Of a stretch of 64,000 nucleotides of DNA, positions 1 through 8,333 are shown piece by piece. The position numbers and the translations under genes are program-made. The notes below the pieces were generated by a model. That model was not told the DNA's origin, ran no database searches, and was given only the letters and a program-made list of their open reading frames with translations. Numbering within the stretch: the first letter of the stretch is position 1; every line of letters starts with the position of its first letter. Source of the DNA: Alistipes dispar. GTDB taxonomy: Bacteria; Bacteroidota; Bacteroidia; Bacteroidales; Rikenellaceae. The stretch is from the NCBI RefSeq assembly GCF_006542685.1, contig NZ_AP019736.1:654001-718000 (forward strand), written 5' to 3'.

Positions 1-1349
1 CCCACGGAGTCCTTCTCGTCGTAGATGACGTTGTAATCGTATTTCAGCTCATCGACGATCCGCTGCGCCACCTCGGGCATGCCGTCCTTTTTGACCAGCG
101 GCAGCACGGCCACCTTCACCGGCGCCAGCGCGGCGGGCAGACGCAGCACGACGCGCGAATCGCCGCCGTCGAGCGTCTCCTCGGTATAGGCCGCCGACAT
201 GACCTGCAGGAACATGCGGTCCACGCCGATCGACGTCTCCACGACATAGGGCACGTAGCTCTCGCCCGTCTCCGGGTCGAAGTACTGGATCTTCCGGCCC
301 GAGAACTTCTGGTGGTTGCCCAGGTCGAAATCCGTGCGCGAGTGGATGCCCTCGACCTCCTTGAAGCCGAACGGGAAGTTATACTCGATGTCCGTGGCGG
401 CATTGGCGTAGTGCGCCAGTTTCTCGTGGTCGTGGAAACGGTAGTTGTCGTCGCCGAAGCCCAGCGCGCGGTGCCATGCCATGCGCGTCTCCTTCCAGCG
501 GTTCCACCACTCCATCTCGGTCCCGGGGCGCACGAAGAACTGCATCTCCATCTGCTCGAACTCGCGCATGCGGAAGATGAACTGCCGGGCCACGATCTCG
601 TTGCGGAACGCCTTGCCGATCTGCGCGATACCGAACGGCAGCTTCATGCGGCCCGTTTTCTGGACATTGAGGAAATTGACGAAAATGCCCTGCGCCGTCT
701 CGGGCCGCAGGTATATCGTCGAGGCCCCTTCGGCCGTCGAACCCATCTGCGTCGAGAACATGAGGTTGAACTGCCGCACGTCGGTCCAGTTGCGCGTCCC
801 GGAAACGGGGCAGGCGATCTCGCAGTCGAGGATGATCTGCCGCAGCCCGGCAAGGTCGTTGGCGTTCATCGCCTCGGCAAAACGCCCGTGCACGGCATTC
901 CGGCGGGCGAGCGTCTCCGCCACGCGGGGCGAGGTCTCGCGGTACTTCGCCTCGTCGAACGCCTCGCCGAAACGCTTGCGGGCCTTCTCGACCTCCTTCT
1001 CCACCTTCTCGTCCTGTTTGGCGATCCACTCCTCGATGAGCACGTCGGCACGGTAGCGCTTCTTCGAATCCCTGTTGTCGATCAGCGGGTCGTTGAACGC
1101 CGACACGTGGCCCGAAGCCTCCCAGGTTTTGGGATGCATGAAAATGGCGGCGTCGATGCCCACGATGTTCTCGTGCAGCTTGACCATCGAATCCCACCAG
1201 TAGCGCTTGATATTGTTCTTCAGCTCCACGCCGTTCTGCCCGTAGTCATAAACGGCGGCCAGACCGTCGTAGATCTCGCTCGAAGGAAACACGAACCCGT
1301 ACTCCTTGCAGTGGGCGACCAGCTTCTTGAAAAGTTCTTCCTGCGTCAT
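1..1349 (-). CDS. glyQS: Glycyl-tRNA synthetase, class II single-chain type (3' end outside window)
   Basis: Charges tRNA-Gly with glycine in the cytoplasm. The first 449 residues are visible, starting MTQEELFKKLVAHCKEYGF, and the gene runs off the left edge. Class II features are present: a motif-2-like FRNEIVARQFIFRMREFEQ stretch, followed by the MQFF strand, and later the beginning of an anticodon-binding domain (KVAVLPLVKKDG) shortly before the edge. This is the homodimeric archaeal/eukaryotic-like form used by Bacteroidetes rather than the GlyQ/GlyS tetramer. A TACTTTTG box lies about 34 bp upstream of the ATG on the minus strand. Identification is confident; only the C-terminus is missing. 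Confidence 0.96.
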   Translation of the reverse strand, partial: MTQEELFKKLVAHCKEYGFVFPSSEIYDGLAAVYDYGQNGVELKNNIKRYWWDSMVKLHENIVGIDAAIFMHPKTWEASGHVSAFNDPLIDNRDSKKRYRADVLIEEWIAKQDEKVEKEVEKARKRFGEAFDEAKYRETSPRVAETLARRNAVHGRFAEAMNANDLAGLRQIILDCEIACPVSGTRNWTDVRQFNLMFSTQMGSTAEGASTIYLRPETAQGIFVNFLNVQKTGRMKLPFGIAQIGKAFRNEIVARQFIFRMREFEQMEMQFFVRPGTEMEWWNRWKETRMAWHRALGFGDDNYRFHDHEKLAHYANAATDIEYNFPFGFKEVEGIHSRTDFDLGNHQKFSGRKIQYFDPETGESYVPYVVETSIGVDRMFLQVMSAAYTEETLDGGDSRVVLRLPAALAPVKVAVLPLVKKDGMPEVAQRIVDELKYDYNVIYDEKDSV

Positions 1350-1382
1350 CGTATTTTGGTATTTTACTGATTTTCCGGACTA

Positions 1383-1390
1383 CAAAAGTA
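1383..1390 (-). promoter_or_regulatory. -7 box of the glyQS promoter
   Basis: TACTTTTG on the minus strand matches the Bacteroidetes TAnnTTTG consensus and sits 33 bp before the glyQS start. No clear TTG -33 element is seen at the usual 19-20 bp spacing. Confidence 0.5.
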
Positions 1391-1464
1391 CAAAATAAAT
1401 GGATATTCCCTCCCGCCGGCGGAGAATTTATTTCCCGGGGGAAACGACCCCGGAACCGGACGGG

Positions 1465-2148
1465 TCAGCCGAGAAGCCCCGCGCGCAGGAAGGAGAAATC
1501 GCCGCCGCGGGCGATGACGATGTGGTCCAGCAGGCGGATGTCGAACAGCGCCGCGGCACGGGCGATCCGCTCGGTCAGCGCCCGGTCCTGCGGACTGGCT
1601 TCGGCCGTTCCGGAGGGATGGTTGTGAATGAGAATGAGCTGCGTGGCGAGCAGCTCCAGGGCGCGCTTGACCACGATCCGGTGATCGACGACCGTTCCCG
1701 TCACACCGCCCTGACTCACCCGCTGCCGCTCGATGATCCGGTTCGACGCGGTGAGGTACACCGCCCAGCACTCCTCGTGCGGCAACTGTTCGAGCTGCGG
1801 CCGGAACAGCCGCACCACGTCGTCGCTCGTGGCGATGCAGTCGGCCTCCGCGGCACGCTCCGCAACGGCCCGGCGGCCGAACTCGGCGGCGGCGAGCAAC
1901 AGCCGCGCCCGCCGCAGGCCCAACCCGCCGATCATGCGCAGACGCGCCTCCCCTTCGCCGGCGATACGCGCCAGCGAATCCCCGCAGGCCGCCAGCAGCG
2001 CGTCGGCCCGCTGTCCGTCCTCCGTAAGCAGGGTCAGCAGTTCCCGGTCGGTAAGCGCCCCGACTCCCCGCGCAGCCATCTTGTCGGAAATCGTCGTCAT
2101 AGGTATTCCGTACGCCCGTTCCGGGACTTCGCCCGGAGAGCGTGTCAT
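1465..2148 (-). CDS. radC: RadC family JAB/MPN domain protein
   Basis: RadC-like protein of 227 residues; the family is annotated as DNA repair, but its biochemical role is unsettled. The C-terminal half carries the MPN/JAB metal-binding signature HNHPSG (residues 175-180), followed by Asp188. The N-terminus has the helix-hairpin-helix-like region usual for the family. The chosen ATG overlaps the rnc stop codon as ATGA, which suggests translational coupling and gives the family's usual length of about 225 residues. A second ATG (2100) would give 211 residues. It is the last gene of the acpP-fabF-rnc-radC run. Confidence 0.88.
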   Translation of the reverse strand: MTRSPGEVPERAYGIPMTTISDKMAARGVGALTDRELLTLLTEDGQRADALLAACGDSLARIAGEGEARLRMIGGLGLRRARLLLAAAEFGRRAVAERAAEADCIATSDDVVRLFRPQLEQLPHEECWAVYLTASNRIIERQRVSQGGVTGTVVDHRIVVKRALELLATQLILIHNHPSGTAEASPQDRALTERIARAAALFDIRLLDHIVIARGGDFSFLRAGLLG

Positions 2149-2924
2149 TTCGTCCCCGTCAGCCGGTCCACCTTGTCGAGCAGCGAGGCGCACTGCTCGT
2201 CGGTCATGTACTGCGACACGGAGAAGGCCGCATGCTGCTCGGCCTCCTTCTTCGAGTCGCCCGCACCGTGGCCGACCTCCATGCCGTCCACCAGCACCGT
2301 ACAGTGGAACACCGGGTGGTTCGGAGCCGCCTCCTTGTCGAAGCCCGTGCGGAACGAGACCTTGTGGCGGTTCTTCTGACACCACTCGATCAGGCGGCTC
2401 TTGAAGTCGTTCTCCGATTCGGTGAGCTCCTCGAGGTCGAGCAGTCCGAAGTAGATGCGGTTGATCAGCAGCCGATTGACGAAATCGTACCCCTGATCCA
2501 GATAGACCGCCCCCATCATCGCCTCGAAAGCGTCGCCGTAGATATGCTTTTGGGCGATTCCAGCGCCGTTGGCCGAAATCACGTGCGCGTCGAGTCCCAG
2601 CTTCACCGCCAGTCCGTTGAGCGACTGCCGCGAAACGATCTTCGAGCGCAGCTTGGTCATGAACCCTTCGTCGCGGTCGGGGTATTCGATGAAGATATAG
2701 TCCGAAGTGACGGCCTCGATCACGGCATCGCCCAGGTATTCGAGCCGCTCGTTGTTGATCGAACGGCCGTCCTCCAAAACCAAAGAAGCTGACTTGTGAA
2801 CCAAAGCCAGCTTGTAGAGTTCGATATTGTGCGGAACGAATCCGAACAAATCGTCGATAATCCTGTAATACGCCTTGTCGGGCCCGAAATTCCGTCTCCA
2901 CGGACGCAGCAGAAAGTCGATCAC
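2145..2924 (-). CDS. rnc: Ribonuclease III
   Basis: Endoribonuclease that cleaves double-stranded RNA in rRNA and mRNA processing. The 259-residue protein has the RNase III signature NERLEYLGDAV (residues 58-68), which holds catalytic acidic residues, and a second acidic cluster in YGDAFEAMMGAVYLD. A double-stranded RNA-binding domain follows at about residues 182-250 (SKKEAEQHAA). It lies 21 bp downstream of fabF, an association seen in many bacteria where acpP, fabF and rnc are adjacent. Its stop overlaps the start of radC. Confidence 0.97.
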   Translation of the reverse strand: MIDFLLRPWRRNFGPDKAYYRIIDDLFGFVPHNIELYKLALVHKSASLVLEDGRSINNERLEYLGDAVIEAVTSDYIFIEYPDRDEGFMTKLRSKIVSRQSLNGLAVKLGLDAHVISANGAGIAQKHIYGDAFEAMMGAVYLDQGYDFVNRLLINRIYFGLLDLEELTESENDFKSRLIEWCQKNRHKVSFRTGFDKEAAPNHPVFHCTVLVDGMEVGHGAGDSKKEAEQHAAFSVSQYMTDEQCASLLDKVDRLTGTK

Positions 2925-2945
2925 GGCGGCGGGACCCTTCGGGCG

Positions 2946-4193
2946 TTAGAGCTTGCGGAAAATGACCGTCGAGTTGTGGCCGCCGAAGCCGAACGTATTG
3001 CTCAGCGCACACTTCACGTCGCGCTTCTGCGCCGTGTTGAGCGTGAGGTTCAGCTTCGAGTCGATCTCGGGATCGAGGTTCTCGCAGTTGATCGTCGGGG
3101 GCACGACGCCGTGCGTCAGCGCGAAGATGCAGGCCAGAGCCTCCACGGCGCCGGCGGCACCCAGCAGGTGTCCCGTCATGGATTTGGTCGAGGAGATGTT
3201 GATGTCGTACACGTGGTCGCCCAATACGCCAGCGACGGCCTTCAGCTCGGGAATGTCGCCCGCAGGGGTCGAAGTTCCGTGCACGTTCACATAGTCGATC
3301 TCCCCGGGGGTGATGCCGGCGTCCTTGATGGCGTCGCGCATCGCCTTCATGGCCCCCTTGCCCTCGGGATGGGGCGCCGTGAAATGGTAGGCGTCGGCCG
3401 AAGCGCCTCCGCCCACGATCTCGCAGTAGATCTTCGCCCCGCGCGCCTTGGCGTGCTCGTACTCCTCCAGAATCAGCGCGCCCGCACCCTCGCCGATCAC
3501 GAAGCCGTCGCGGTCCTTGTCGAACGGACGCGAAGCGTGCACGGGATCGTCGTTGCGCGTCGAAAGCGCCTGCATGGAGTTGAAACCGCCCACCGAAGGC
3601 TCGTTCACGGCGGCTTCCGAGCCGCCCGTGACCATCACGTCGGCCTTGCCGTAGCGGATGGCCTCCATGGCGGCGATCATGCCGTGGTTGGACGAAGCGC
3701 AGGCCGACACGGTGCAGTAGTTCGGCCCCATGAAGCCGTACTTCATGGAGATGAAACCGGCCGCGATGTCGGCGATCATGCGGGGAATAAAGAACGGGCT
3801 AAACCGCGGGGTTCCATCCCCGGCGGCATAGCCCAGACATTCATCGAAGAACGACTTGAGTCCTCCGATACCCGAACTCCAGATGACGCCCACCTGCTCC
3901 TTATCGACCTTCTCGAGATCGAGGGCCGAATCCGCCACGGCCTGCTCGGCCGCGATCAGAGCGTACTGGGTGAAAAGGTCGTACTTGCGCACTTCCTTCC
4001 GGTCGAAATACCGGGTCGGGTCGTAATTCTTTACTTCACAAGCGAAGCGTGTCTTAAATTTCTCAGCGTCGAAATGAGTAATGGGCGCGGCACCGCTGAC
4101 TCCCTTCTCCAAATTCGAAAAATACTCCTCAATACTATTGCCGAGCGGGTTGATCGTCCCGATACCCGTAACAACTACTCTTCTTCCTGTCAT
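2946..4193 (-). CDS. fabF: Beta-ketoacyl-ACP synthase II
   Basis: Condensing enzyme of type II fatty acid synthesis that extends acyl-ACP with malonyl-ACP. The 415 residues contain the Cys-His-His triad: Cys165 in TVSACASSNHG, one His in VNVHGTSTPAGD and the other in MTGHLLGAAG. The partner acyl carrier protein gene is 40 bp upstream in the same orientation. It is full length for the family, with no anomalies. Confidence 0.97.
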   Translation of the reverse strand: MTGRRVVVTGIGTINPLGNSIEEYFSNLEKGVSGAAPITHFDAEKFKTRFACEVKNYDPTRYFDRKEVRKYDLFTQYALIAAEQAVADSALDLEKVDKEQVGVIWSSGIGGLKSFFDECLGYAAGDGTPRFSPFFIPRMIADIAAGFISMKYGFMGPNYCTVSACASSNHGMIAAMEAIRYGKADVMVTGGSEAAVNEPSVGGFNSMQALSTRNDDPVHASRPFDKDRDGFVIGEGAGALILEEYEHAKARGAKIYCEIVGGGASADAYHFTAPHPEGKGAMKAMRDAIKDAGITPGEIDYVNVHGTSTPAGDIPELKAVAGVLGDHVYDINISSTKSMTGHLLGAAGAVEALACIFALTHGVVPPTINCENLDPEIDSKLNLTLNTAQKRDVKCALSNTFGFGGHNSTVIFRKL

Positions 4194-4233
4194 AAATTTA
4201 AGGCTTCTTGCCGTGAAACGAATATGGTAGAAA

Positions 4234-4470
4234 TTATTTCTTGTGCTCCTCGATGTACTTGATAGCGTCGCCGACGGTAGCGATCTTCTCGGCGTCCTCG
4301 TCCGGAATCTGGATGTCGAAAGCCTTCTCGAACTCCATGATCAGCTCCACGGTGTCGAGCGAATCCGCACCCAGGTGGTTGGTGAAGCTTGCTCCGGGCA
4401 CTACCTCCGACTCCTTGACACCCAGCTTGTCGACGATGATCTCGACAACTTTTGATTGAACATCTGCCAT
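4234..4470 (-). CDS. acpP: Acyl carrier protein
   Basis: Small acidic carrier of growing fatty acyl chains, 78 residues. The phosphopantetheine attachment site is Ser37 in GADSLDTVEL. It is first in the fatty-acid/RNase III operon and reads away from pepE. A long AT-rich leader separates the start from a TACTTTTG -7 box about 67 bp upstream. Confidence 0.98.
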   Translation of the reverse strand: MADVQSKVVEIIVDKLGVKESEVVPGASFTNHLGADSLDTVELIMEFEKAFDIQIPDEDAEKIATVGDAIKYIEEHKK

Positions 4471-4536
4471 AATTTTAAGTTTTTAGTTAAACAATTATTT
4501 GGAAATAGCAACTCACATTTCCAGCGTAATTTTGCG

Positions 4537-4544
4537 CAAAAGTA
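4537..4544 (-). promoter_or_regulatory. -7 box driving acpP-fabF-rnc-radC
   Basis: TACTTTTG on the minus strand. TTTG occurs 22 bp further upstream, slightly longer than the usual spacer. It lies only 13 bp from the opposing pepE -7 box, so the two promoters must overlap. Confidence 0.5.
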
Positions 4545-4557
4545 ACACTTTTTTTAT

Positions 4558-4565
4558 TACTTTTG
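4558..4565 (+). promoter_or_regulatory. -7 box driving pepE-tyrA-yraN
   Basis: TACTTTTG matches TAnnTTTG and lies about 82 bp upstream of the pepE ATG in an AT-rich leader. The candidate -33 TTTG is 23 bp upstream, beyond the normal spacing. Confidence 0.45.
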
Positions 4566-4647
4566 ACAAAACGCTGCGATTTTTTGTTCACAATTTTTTC
4601 GACATTTAGCACAAAAATTCGCAAAAAACATTCAGAAACAACCGATT

Positions 4648-5349
4648 ATGAAATTACTTCTCATCTCCAATTCGACCAACGCCGGGGAGGAATACCTGCG
4701 TTATCCGCTGCCCGAAATCGGACGCTTCCTGCAGGGCGTGCGCGAAATCGTCTTCGTGCCCTACGCCGCGGTCACCTTCTCCTACGCCGAATACGAACGC
4801 AGGGTGCAGGCGCGTTTCGCCGAGCTAGGCATCCGCGTCCGCTCGGTGCACCGGGCCGGGGATCCCGCAGCGTTCGTCCGCCGGGCCGAAGCGATCTGCG
4901 TGGGCGGCGGCAACACCTTCGCGCTGGCCAGAAAGATGCAGCAGCAGGGGCTGATGCAGGCCATCCTGCGCCGGATCAGGGCAGGCGTGCCCTACGTCGG
5001 CTGGTCGGCCGGCAGCAACGTCTGCTGCCCGACGATCTCGACCACGAACGACATGCCGATCGTCCAGCCCGAATCGTTCCGGGCCATCGGAGCGGTGAAG
5101 TTCCAGATCAACCCCCACTACCTCGACGCCAATCCCGCGGGACACGCCGGGGAGACGCGCGAGCAGCGCATCCGCGAATACATCGAGGCCAACCCGCGCC
5201 GCTGGGTGGCCGGGCTGCGCGAAGGGTGCATGCTGCGTTACGACGGCGGACGGCTGGAACTGATCGGAGGACGGCCGATGCGGATGTTCCGCAAGGGCGT
5301 CGAACCGTTCGAAGTGGAACCGGGCGGAGACCTTTCATTCTTATTATAA
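4648..5349 (+). CDS. pepE: Peptidase E (alpha-aspartyl dipeptidase, family S51)
   Basis: Cytoplasmic serine peptidase that hydrolyses dipeptides with N-terminal aspartate. The 233 residues place the triad exactly where Salmonella PepE has it: Ser120 in GWSAGSN, Asp135 in TTNDMPI and His157 in INPHYLDA. The nucleophile-elbow region is preceded by a GGGNT motif. The next gene, tyrA, begins 6 bp after the stop, so the two are probably cotranscribed. The sequence gives no reason to link it to aromatic amino acid synthesis beyond the shared operon. Confidence 0.93.
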   Translation: MKLLLISNSTNAGEEYLRYPLPEIGRFLQGVREIVFVPYAAVTFSYAEYERRVQARFAELGIRVRSVHRAGDPAAFVRRAEAICVGGGNTFALARKMQQQGLMQAILRRIRAGVPYVGWSAGSNVCCPTISTTNDMPIVQPESFRAIGAVKFQINPHYLDANPAGHAGETREQRIREYIEANPRRWVAGLREGCMLRYDGGRLELIGGRPMRMFRKGVEPFEVEPGGDLSFLL

Positions 5350-5355
5350 ATAGGT

Positions 5356-6198
5356 ATGATAGCGATGATAGCGGGCCTGGGCCTCATCGGAGGCTCGTTC
5401 GCCCTGGCGTTGCGCGACCGTGCGCTCGCCGAAGAGATTCTCGGCGTGGAGAAATCGCCGGAAATCGCCGAGGAGGCGATGCGGCTGGGTCTCGCGGACC
5501 GGATCGTGGAATTCGAAGAGGGAATCGCCGAGGCCGACCTGGTGGTGCTGGCCACCCCCGTGGACACCATTCCGATCATGGCCGTCAAGGCGCTCAACCG
5601 CGCGACGGACAGGCAGGTGGTCATGGACATGGGGTCGATCAAGGGCGAGTTGTGCGAGGTCGTCTCGATGCACGCCCGCCGCGGACGTTTCGTCGCCGCC
5701 CATCCGATGTGGGGCACGGAGTACAGCGGTCCGAAGGCCGCACAGCGGGGCGCCTTCTCGGGCCGGATCACCGTATTGTGCGACACGGAGCGCAGCGACG
5801 CCGACGCGGTGGCCCTCGTGGAGCGGATCTTCCGGACGCTGGAATGCCCGCTCGTGTATATGGACCCCGAGGAACACGACCTGCACGCGGCCTACGTGTC
5901 GCATATTTCGCACGTCACGTCGTTCGCCCTGGCGCTCACCGTACTCGAAAAGGAGCGCGAGGAACGGCATATCTTCGACCTGGCGGGCGGAGGCTTCGAG
6001 AGCACCGTGCGGCTGGCAAAAAGCGCCGCGGGGACCTGGGTTCCGATCCTGCTGCGCAACAAATACAACGTGCTGGACGTCCTGCGCGAACACATCCACC
6101 AGTTGCAGATCATGCGGCGCATGATCGAGCGGGACGACGCCGAGGGGCTGACCGAGGCGATGCAGCGCGCGAACTCCATCCAGCGCATCCTCCGGTGA
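5356..6198 (+). CDS. tyrA: Prephenate dehydrogenase
   Basis: Oxidatively decarboxylates prephenate to 4-hydroxyphenylpyruvate in tyrosine synthesis, using NAD(P). The N-terminal Rossmann fold shows GLGLIGGSFALAL; the substrate-domain His lies in AAHPMWGTEYSGP, and the helical dimerisation region contains HAAYVSHISHVTSFALAL. At 280 residues it is a stand-alone dehydrogenase, with no chorismate mutase or ACT domain. Its stop codon overlaps the GTG start of the next gene by four bases (GTGA). Confidence 0.93.
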   Translation: MIAMIAGLGLIGGSFALALRDRALAEEILGVEKSPEIAEEAMRLGLADRIVEFEEGIAEADLVVLATPVDTIPIMAVKALNRATDRQVVMDMGSIKGELCEVVSMHARRGRFVAAHPMWGTEYSGPKAAQRGAFSGRITVLCDTERSDADAVALVERIFRTLECPLVYMDPEEHDLHAAYVSHISHVTSFALALTVLEKEREERHIFDLAGGGFESTVRLAKSAAGTWVPILLRNKYNVLDVLREHIHQLQIMRRMIERDDAEGLTEAMQRANSIQRILR

Positions 6199-6560
6199 CG
6201 ACGACGGCCGAGACGGGACGCGCGGGCGAACACGCCGCGGCGGAACACCTGCGGCAGGCGGGATACGAGATCCGCGACACGAACTGGCGGGCGGGACGGG
6301 ACGAGCTGGACATCGTGGCCCTGCGCGGGGAGGTGCTGCATTTCGTGGAGGTCAAGACCCGTCGAGCCGGGTCGCTCACGCCGCCCGAAGCGGCCGCCAC
6401 GCAGCGCAAGTTCCGCGCCCTGACCCGCGCAGCGGCCCGCTACCTGCGCACCGCCGGATGGCAGGGCGAGGTGCAGTTCGACCTGGCGGCCGTCACGCTG
6501 TCGGACGACGGCCGCGCCGACGTGGAGCTCATCGAGCGGGCGATGGAACACCACTGGTGA
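6195..6560 (+). CDS. YraN / UPF0102 family putative endonuclease-fold protein
   Basis: Protein of 121 residues with the restriction-endonuclease-like core of the UPF0102 family: GRAGEHAAAEHL at the N-terminus, then DELDIVALRG and FVEVKTRR, the conserved D...E-x-K type metal site. The true function is unknown. The GTG start was chosen because it overlaps the tyrA stop as GTGA and because the family N-terminus begins just there; the longer upstream frame is antisense-like noise. Probably translationally coupled to tyrA. Confidence 0.85.
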   Translation: MTTTAETGRAGEHAAAEHLRQAGYEIRDTNWRAGRDELDIVALRGEVLHFVEVKTRRAGSLTPPEAAATQRKFRALTRAAARYLRTAGWQGEVQFDLAAVTLSDDGRADVELIERAMEHHW

Positions 6561-6604
6561 CCTGCGGGCAGCCCCGCCGGCACACGAAGGAAGCGTCCGC
6601 AATT

Positions 6605-6635
6605 TTTGCAAATCCGGCAAATTATGCTATCTTTG
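6605..6635 (+). promoter_or_regulatory. Consensus promoter of waaA
   Basis: TTTG (6605-6608), a 19-bp spacer, then TATCTTTG (6628-6635): a complete match to the Bacteroidetes -33/-7 arrangement. Predicted transcription start is near 6641, about 80 bp before waaA. Confidence 0.75.
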
Positions 6636-6723
6636 CCGGCTGAAAACAAACTCCCTGACACTGAACGCCAAGCGCGGGAAAAGTCCGGGCGGAAACGACA
6701 AACCTCAATACCGGCAAACAGCG

Positions 6724-7953
6724 ATGTGGCTCTATAATCTCGGGCTGACACTCTATGTATGGGCCATCCGGCTCGTGGCGCCGCGCCATCCGAAGGCCCG
6801 GCTCTGGATCGAAGGACGCAGGGACCTCTTCCGCCGCATACGCGAAGCGGTCGCTCCCGGGGAGCGGATCGTCTGGATGCACGTCGCGTCGCTCGGCGAG
6901 TTCGAACAGGGCCGCCCGATCATCGAGGAGCTGCGCCGGAAACACCCCGAATACAAAATCCTGCTCACCTTCTTCTCGCCTTCGGGCTACGAAATCCGGA
7001 AAAACTATGCCGGAGCCGACCATATCTTCTACCTGCCGATCGACACCCCGCGCAACGCCCGCCGGTTTCTCGACGCCGTACACCCCGAAATCGCCATCTT
7101 CGTCAAATACGAGTTCTGGCTGAACCTGCTCGCGGAACTGCGCCGCCGGCATGTGCGGACCTTCATCGTTTCGGCCATCTTCCGCCGCAATTCGGTCTTT
7201 TTCCGTCCCTACGGCGGCATGTGGCGGCAGGCGCTCGAATCGTTCGACGTCCTGTTCGTGCAGAACGAGGAGTCGAAAAAACTGCTGGCGACGCTGGGAT
7301 TCGACAACGTGCTGGTGGCCGGAGACACCCGTTTCGACCGTGTGGCCGAAATCGCCCGAGCCGCCAAACGCATCGACCTCATCGACCGCTTCAAGGGCGA
7401 CGCACGCCTCTTCGTGGCCGGTTCGACATGGGGTCCGGACGAGGAGCTGCTCATCCGCCTTGCGAACGACAATCCCGAAATCAAGTTCGTCATCGCCCCC
7501 CACGAAATGGACGAGGGCCGCATCGCGCGGCTGATCGCCGAGACGCGGGGCGGGGCGCTGCGTTACACGCAATGCACGCCCCACACGGCTTTCGGGCCGA
7601 AGCAGGTGATGATCCTCGACACCGTGGGCCTGCTCGCCTCGGTCTACGGCTATGCGACATGGAGCTATGTGGGCGGCGGATTCGGCGTCGGCATCCACAA
7701 CACGCTCGAAGCGGCGACCTTCGGACTGCCGGTCGCCTTCGGGCCCAATTACGGGAAATTCAAGGAGGCGCGCGATCTGGTGACGCTCGGCGCGGCCCGC
7801 TCCGTCGGCAACTACGAAGAGCTGAACGCCTGGTTCGTCCCCCTGCGCGACAACGAGGAGTTCCTCCAGCGCACCAGCCGCATCGCCAAGGACTACACCA
7901 CGCGCCACCAGGGCGCCACGGGCATCATCGTCCGGACGATCTTCCAACAATAG
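6724..7953 (+). CDS. waaA: 3-deoxy-D-manno-octulosonic acid (Kdo) transferase
   Basis: Transfers Kdo from CMP-Kdo to lipid IV-A during lipopolysaccharide inner-core synthesis at the inner membrane. The 409-residue protein has a short N-terminal membrane anchor, the GT30-type WMHVASLGEFEQGRP motif and a C-terminal nucleotide-binding region with YVGGGFGVGIHNTLEAATFGLP. The length is normal. It is transcribed alone from a consensus promoter. Confidence 0.95.
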   Translation: MWLYNLGLTLYVWAIRLVAPRHPKARLWIEGRRDLFRRIREAVAPGERIVWMHVASLGEFEQGRPIIEELRRKHPEYKILLTFFSPSGYEIRKNYAGADHIFYLPIDTPRNARRFLDAVHPEIAIFVKYEFWLNLLAELRRRHVRTFIVSAIFRRNSVFFRPYGGMWRQALESFDVLFVQNEESKKLLATLGFDNVLVAGDTRFDRVAEIARAAKRIDLIDRFKGDARLFVAGSTWGPDEELLIRLANDNPEIKFVIAPHEMDEGRIARLIAETRGGALRYTQCTPHTAFGPKQVMILDTVGLLASVYGYATWSYVGGGFGVGIHNTLEAATFGLPVAFGPNYGKFKEARDLVTLGAARSVGNYEELNAWFVPLRDNEEFLQRTSRIAKDYTTRHQGATGIIVRTIFQQ

Positions 7954-8261
7954 CACGCGCGTCGTCCGGGAACTCCGGCACGAATGCGCTTCTCTCCGCC
8001 CCGACGACATCCCGAACCGCGGCACAGCCCCGCCGACAGAGAGACACCCCCCGGCCAAATACGGCAATTCCGGCGAACGCATCCTCCCTGCGCACACGGG
8101 GACGGACTTCGGAAAAAGCACAAACCCGGCGCCGGGCCCTCCCCGACAGACGCGGCGAGCCGTCATGAACACAGGACAGCCGCCGCAGAGGCGCAAAGCC
8201 GGGCGGGTCGCCCTCCGGGATGAAAAGCCGGGTCCCGGGGTCCGGCGATGCAAAGAAACGG
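7954..8261. other. Intergenic stretch without recognisable gene
   Basis: GC-rich sequence between waaA and the terminator of the converging phosphatase gene. Open frames here are low-complexity Arg/Pro-rich and resemble no protein. No repeat or promoter was seen. Confidence 0.5.
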
Positions 8262-8299
8262 CCGGCCCCTGCGGCAGCCGAATGTGCCGCAGGGGCCGG
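8262..8299 (-). terminator. Terminator hairpin of the histidine phosphatase gene
   Basis: Perfect 15-bp arms (8262-8276 and 8285-8299) around an 8-nt loop, with a short T-rich stretch downstream on the minus strand. It lies 35 bp beyond the stop codon. Confidence 0.65.
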
Positions 8300-8333
8300 T
8301 CGTATCGGAACGCACGGGGCTCGCACCGTCAAA

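Noticed and set aside
2796..4262. 488-codon plus-strand open frame
   Set aside because: Antisense to fabF and rnc; composition typical of a shadow frame.
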